Origin: an uncultured bacterium
GTDB lineage: Bacteria; Cyanobacteriota; Vampirovibrionia; Gastranaerophilales; Gastranaerophilaceae
Assembly: GCA_900547155.1 (NCBI GenBank)
Contig: URFH01000033.1
Location: forward strand, 1-25,805
Length of the DNA: 25,805 nt
Direction: 5' to 3'
Of this stretch, positions 22,888 through 25,805 are shown one piece after another (within the stretch, counting starts at the first letter, position 1; every line of letters starts with the position of its first letter). Under the pieces are notes generated by a model. It did no database searches, had not been told where the DNA came from, and saw nothing but the letters and a program-made list of their open reading frames with translations. A program made the position numbers and the translations under genes.

Positions 22888-23448
22888 TTATGCCAGTTTT
22901 CTTTGCAAACTTTCGAGTTTGCGGGCCATTGAGCCGTCGATTGTTTTGTCCTGAATTTTCAGAATCATTCCCGCGATAATTTCGGGATTAATCGAATAAT
23001 CAAGCACAATCGACTTTTTCAGCCTGTTTTCGAGTTTGTTTTTCAGGTTTTCTTTCAAATCCTCATCGACTTCAACCGCTGAAACGACCTCAACGCGCAA
23101 AATATTTTTCGCTTCGTCCAGCCCTTTTTCAAAACAGTACAAAATCGTGTCAATAAGCGAAAATTTATTTCTTTCGACGAGAATATAAACAAGATTGAGC
23201 ACATCAGGCGCAATTTTTCCGTCAAAAATATTTTTAACAGCATCTTTTTTCTCGGAAGCAGGAATAATCGGGTGATTCATGAAATTTTTGAACTCTTCCG
23301 AGGAATCATAAGCATCACACACGGTCTTAATATCCTCGTGGAATTTATCCAGTTCGTTTTTGGATTTTGCAATCTCAAGAATCGCATCCGCATATCTTTT
23401 TGCGGGTGCAATGAGTTTATTATCAATGTTTTTAGCCGAATTTGCCAT
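22888..23448 (-). CDS. atpH: ATP synthase delta subunit
   Basis: Links the top of F1 to the peripheral stalk. The 186-residue protein has the N-terminal helical domain (AKRYADAILEIAKSKNELD) and the C-terminal pattern LRVEVVSAVEVDEDLKENLK followed by DGSMARKLESLQRKL, typical of the delta/OSCP family. Its ATG directly abuts the TAA stop codon of atpF with no spacer, so translation is coupled. The start is well fixed by this junction. Confidence 0.95.
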   Translation of the reverse strand: MANSAKNIDNKLIAPAKRYADAILEIAKSKNELDKFHEDIKTVCDAYDSSEEFKNFMNHPIIPASEKKDAVKNIFDGKIAPDVLNLVYILVERNKFSLIDTILYCFEKGLDEAKNILRVEVVSAVEVDEDLKENLKNKLENRLKKSIVLDYSINPEIIAGMILKIQDKTIDGSMARKLESLQRKLA

Positions 23449-23952
23449 TTAAACTTCCAGTCTGTCTATGCTGTTGATAAAATCACTAATAAATTTTCTA
23501 TGGAGCTCTTTGTTGCCGTCAAGAGCGCGTTTTACCTGCCTCTGGGCAACTTCGACAGAAGCTTTGCTAACATTTTTCATCAAAGAGGATTGAACCTGTT
23601 TTTCTTCTGCCTCAAGCTGTTTTTTTGTGTTTTCTTTGATTGAAGCAACAAGTTTTTCAATTTCATCTCTGGATTTTGCCTCAAAAGCCTTTGCGGTTGA
23701 ATCAGCTTTTTTAAGAATCTCATCAAGCTCCGCAGGAAGATTTTCAAGCGATTTTTCAACCTTATGAAAAGCTTCTTCCGCTTCTTTTTTGAGATTATCC
23801 GAGGATTCAACAGACGCCTGAATATCACGCCTTTGAGCTTCCATTGCTTCGGGAAGTTTCAGATATTTCATCAAAATAGCAAAGAAAATCACAAGAATTG
23901 TGAAGTTAAATGCGTTTGAATTAAGTATATTTGACCAGGAAATATCAAGCAT
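23449..23952 (-). CDS. atpF: ATP synthase b subunit
   Basis: Peripheral stalk subunit of 167 residues. One N-terminal membrane helix (about 15-29, FNFTILVIFFAILMK) is followed by a long charged helix to the C-terminus, rich in K and E and predicted to be coiled coil. It overlaps the b' gene by 8 nt at its 5' end and abuts atpH at its 3' end. Sequence divergence from its neighbour at 23945-24421 shows a b/b' heterodimer stalk, as in cyanobacteria and chloroplasts. Confidence 0.93.
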   Translation of the reverse strand: MLDISWSNILNSNAFNFTILVIFFAILMKYLKLPEAMEAQRRDIQASVESSDNLKKEAEEAFHKVEKSLENLPAELDEILKKADSTAKAFEAKSRDEIEKLVASIKENTKKQLEAEEKQVQSSLMKNVSKASVEVAQRQVKRALDGNKELHRKFISDFINSIDRLEV

Positions 23953-24421
23953 TTTGTCTTATTACCTCTTCAACCTCGCCGTCAGCCAGCGGCTCAAAAG
24001 AAACTCCCTCTCCGATGAGTTTTGTTGTGATATTGTTGGCAATATCGGCAACATTATCGCGGAAGCCGAAATAAACACTGTTTTTTTCGTTGTAAAGGTC
24101 GTTTTTTTGCCCCTCGAGCATATCGCTCATTTCGGATTTTGTGCTGTTTAAGGCTTTTGATTTTTCGTTTTTAATAGCTTCTGTTTTAGCCGCAACAATA
24201 TCACGCGATTTTCTGTGAGCTTCGCCGATTTTTTTGTCTTTTTCCTCAAGAAGCGCGTTCGCGTGTTTACCATGCTCGTCAGCCGCAAGTCTGTTGTTAT
24301 TAATATATTCCTGACGTTTTTGCATAATCGCAAGAACCGGCTTATACAAAATCTGGTTCATAATAATAACGAATATTATGAAGCTGACTGCTGATACTAA
24401 TAATGTTGCGTTAAATTCCAT
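23945..24421 (-). CDS. atpF': ATP synthase b' subunit
   Basis: Second peripheral stalk subunit of 158 residues. It has a membrane helix (about 6-26, TLLVSAVSFIIFVIIMNQILY), the KPVLAIMQKRQEYI junction typical of b-type subunits, and a long charged helix. It lies between atpE and atpF, where cyanobacteria encode b'. It differs enough from the following gene to be a specialised paralogue rather than a recent copy. AAGGA precedes ATG. The C-terminal end overlaps the start of atpF. Confidence 0.92.
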   Translation of the reverse strand: MEFNATLLVSAVSFIIFVIIMNQILYKPVLAIMQKRQEYINNNRLAADEHGKHANALLEEKDKKIGEAHRKSRDIVAAKTEAIKNEKSKALNSTKSEMSDMLEGQKNDLYNEKNSVYFGFRDNVADIANNITTKLIGEGVSFEPLADGEVEEVIRQNA

Positions 24422-24587
24422 TTTTGTTCCTTGTTAATTTGTTGATTCGGGCAATTTGCCGCAAATCCTTGCCATATTAAGGCATTTTCGCATTTATGAG
24501 CGCTTGGAAGAAGCTTTGTCCCTGATTGCTGCAATGCTCGCGTTAAACAAGCCTCCGGCAGCCGACCTGCGCTCTTTATGCAGTGGG
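24422..24587 (-). other. atpE to b' intercistronic region
   Basis: 166 nt without a real gene. It holds a short palindrome GGCAAATTGCC on the minus strand near 24450 and the AAGGA site of the b' gene. It may be an mRNA processing or stability element that lets the c subunit be made in excess over b', but no terminator is visible. Confidence 0.3.
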
Positions 24588-24842
24588 TTAACCAATCATT
24601 CCGCTCAATTTCATAGCGATGAACAAGCCGTAAATTGCGCAAGCTTCAGCAAGAGCAGCACCGAGGAGGAAGAAACCTACAGCTTTACCTGCGATTTCGG
24701 GTTGTCTTGAAATTGCGTCCAAAAGACCTTTGGTTGCTACACCGATACCCAGCCCTGCGCCGATAGCACCGAATCCGATTGCAAGACCTGCACCGATATC
24801 AGCCAGACTGCCTGCTACTGTTGCCAATTGTTCTACTGCCAT
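24588..24842 (-). CDS. atpE: ATP synthase c subunit
   Basis: Membrane rotor subunit of 84 residues. It has two hydrophobic helices joined by the conserved polar loop RQPE (46-49), a glycine-rich first helix (IGAGLGIG) and the ion-binding glutamate E66 in ALAEACAIYG. The glutamine typical of sodium-binding rings is replaced by I33 in GLGIG, and the residues after E66 are A and C rather than S and T, so proton coupling is inferred. A strong AAGGAG precedes ATG, consistent with the high copy number of c. Confidence 0.97.
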   Translation of the reverse strand: MAVEQLATVAGSLADIGAGLAIGFGAIGAGLGIGVATKGLLDAISRQPEIAGKAVGFFLLGAALAEACAIYGLFIAMKLSGMIG

Positions 24843-24893
24843 AATTTTCTCCTTTTTATTTTGTTTTTTATTCTTTTATTTTTGCCGGCGGGG

Positions 24894-24923
24894 CCGGGGA
24901 TTCCGAAACAAGTTCAGAATGAG
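24894..24923 (-). repeat. Degenerate palindromic repeat between atpB and atpE
   Basis: In minus orientation the head is CTCA instead of GTCA, with arms TTCTGAA/TTCGGAA forming one wobble pair, and the tail is lost. It lies 4 nt after the atpB stop codon, inside the 85-nt gap. Confidence 0.6.
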
Positions 24924-24927
24924 ATAT

Positions 24928-25617
24928 TTAGTGTTCTTCTTCAGCCGTTGCAAGCGCTACGTAGGCCGTTGCAAGCATTGTGAAAACCAGAGCCTGTACA
25001 AAAGCAACAAAGACCTCGAAAAGCATAATCGGCAGCGGCAGAAAATAAGCAAAAATGCCTACAAAAGCCGCAACGAGAAGCTCTCCGGCCAGAATATTGG
25101 CAAAAAGCCTGAGTGCAAGCGTAAACGGGCGGATAACCATCTCGGCAAGCTCAACAATTGCTTCGACAACGTCGATAGGATTGAAGCTGCGAAGAAAATA
25201 TCTTATGCCCTTTGCTCTAACGCCCTGATATACATAATAAATCAGAACCAGAATCGCCATTCCTGCCGTCATATTGATATCGTTGGTCGGAGAAGCGAGT
25301 TCGCCCTGTTTAAGATGATATATTTTCCACGGGATTTGCCCCATGAGGTTTGCAGTAACAATAAAAAGGAACAATGAGGCAATCAGCGGAACATGTTTTG
25401 CACCGGATTTTCCAATCATAGATTCTGTCAGCCCCCCAAAGAAACACATTATTTTTTCGGCAACTGTTTGCAGTGTATTAGGCACCAGTGAGAGTTTTCT
25501 GGTCGCGAGCACCGCAAATAAAATGAGCACTGCCATAGCAATCCACATGGTAATAAGTGTATCCATGTTTACGCTCATATTGTGACCTAAATTTACTATC
25601 CAATGGCCTTCTGACAT
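24928..25617 (-). CDS. atpB: ATP synthase a subunit
   Basis: Membrane stator subunit forming the ion half-channels. The 229-residue protein has several hydrophobic helices and the essential arginine R170 in LALRLFANILAGEL (167-180). AAGGA lies 6 nt before ATG. It is the first gene of the operon here; no atpI/atp1 gene precedes it, and its promoter lies about 50 nt upstream. The order a, c, b', b, delta, alpha, gamma is that of cyanobacteria. Confidence 0.97.
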   Translation of the reverse strand: MSEGHWIVNLGHNMSVNMDTLITMWIAMAVLILFAVLATRKLSLVPNTLQTVAEKIMCFFGGLTESMIGKSGAKHVPLIASLFLFIVTANLMGQIPWKIYHLKQGELASPTNDINMTAGMAILVLIYYVYQGVRAKGIRYFLRSFNPIDVVEAIVELAEMVIRPFTLALRLFANILAGELLVAAFVGIFAYFLPLPIMLFEVFVAFVQALVFTMLATAYVALATAEEEH

Positions 25618-25642
25618 TACTAATCCTTTTTGTTAACCCTCT

Positions 25643-25659
25643 ATATAGCCATGCTATAT
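25643..25659 (-). other. Hairpin at the 5' end of the atp mRNA
   Basis: ATATAGC and GCTATAT pair perfectly around a 3-nt loop, overlapping the predicted start near 25658. It could be a 5' stabilising stem or an operator. Confidence 0.45.
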
Positions 25660-25664
25660 TTCTG

Positions 25665-25694
25665 ATTATAATACAAAAAATAAAAAGGGGTAAA
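25665..25694 (-). promoter_or_regulatory. Promoter of the atp operon
   Basis: On the minus strand, TTTACC (25689-25694), 18 bp, TATAAT (25665-25670). The leader to atpB would be about 40 nt. The -35 hexamer matches those of comF and the MCE gene. Confidence 0.55.
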
Positions 25695-25772
25695 TTTATT
25701 TTTTTCAATATGGATTTTGGAGTTTTAAGGCGGTTTGGGGCTGTTTAATCGTAGAGTGGGAAAAGACAAGCC

Positions 25773-25790
25773 GTCATTCCGAACTTGCAG
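25773..25790 (+). repeat. Half palindromic repeat at the right edge
   Basis: GTCATTCCGAACTTG matches the head and left arm of the repeat family, then the sequence diverges before the right arm. The remaining 3' flank (25695-25805) shows no gene start. Confidence 0.5.
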
Positions 25791-25805
25791 CTCCTCTTGT
25801 TTGCG

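Noticed and set aside
24397..24642. An 81-residue minus-strand frame between atpE and the b' gene
   Set aside because: It starts inside atpE in another frame and ends just inside the b' gene, with no ribosome binding site; more likely intercistronic sequence.
24730..25377. A 215-residue plus-strand open frame
   Set aside because: It lies antisense to atpE and atpB, whose products are unmistakable; composition is low-complexity and no ribosome binding site fits.

Overview
The window looks like a chromosomal segment from a non-photosynthetic relative of the cyanobacteria (Melainabacteria/Vampirovibrionia, probably a gut Gastranaerophilales lineage). This is an inference from three things. The ATP synthase genes run a, c, b', b, delta, alpha, gamma, with two b-type subunits and no beta or epsilon, as in cyanobacteria. 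The intergenic DNA is AT-rich. The gene set is Gram-negative-like (an MCE protein, RseP, the MEP isoprenoid pathway). No phage, insertion sequence, CRISPR array, tRNA or rRNA gene was seen.

Layout. Positions 1-217 hold short palindromic repeats and a promoter. Positions 239-4222 (+) encode an MCE-domain membrane protein, Upp, a PgeF/YfiH-type laccase-domain protein, a SEC-C protein and a family 4 uracil-DNA glycosylase, closed by a bidirectional terminator. Positions 4272-6283 (-) carry rpsA and ispH, with ispH divergent from dxr (6483-7643, +), so the reductoisomerase and last steps of the MEP pathway share a control region. A winged-helix protein (7867-8511, +) with a structured leader converges on rsmD-rseP (8549-10469, -). 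comF (10540-11193, +) is followed by a second repeat cluster. Positions 11460-13829 (+) pair a RicT/PSP1 protein with the most surprising gene here: a soluble protein that looks like the cytoplasmic half of the flagellar/type III export gate FlhA, with no membrane half. A large atypical GlgA-type glycosyltransferase and a small unknown gene follow on the minus strand, divergent from a long TPR protein.

Positions 18666-19310 have no long gene but are not empty. They hold a terminator, two good promoters, a probable small RNA ending in a textbook terminator, and an unlisted 58-residue four-cysteine gene. That small gene is translationally coupled to an NfnA/PyrK-like flavin iron-sulfur protein (19311-20159, -). 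The rest is the ATP synthase operon (20232-25617, -) and its promoter.

Two themes cut across the window. One is a 30-nt palindromic repeat family whose two stem versions differ by compensatory base changes and which sits only between genes. The other is a recurring promoter form, TTTAC(N) then 18-19 bp then a TATA-type -10 box, which in two cases (the MCE gene and comF) places the ATG exactly 7 nt after the -10 box, suggesting leaderless mRNAs.
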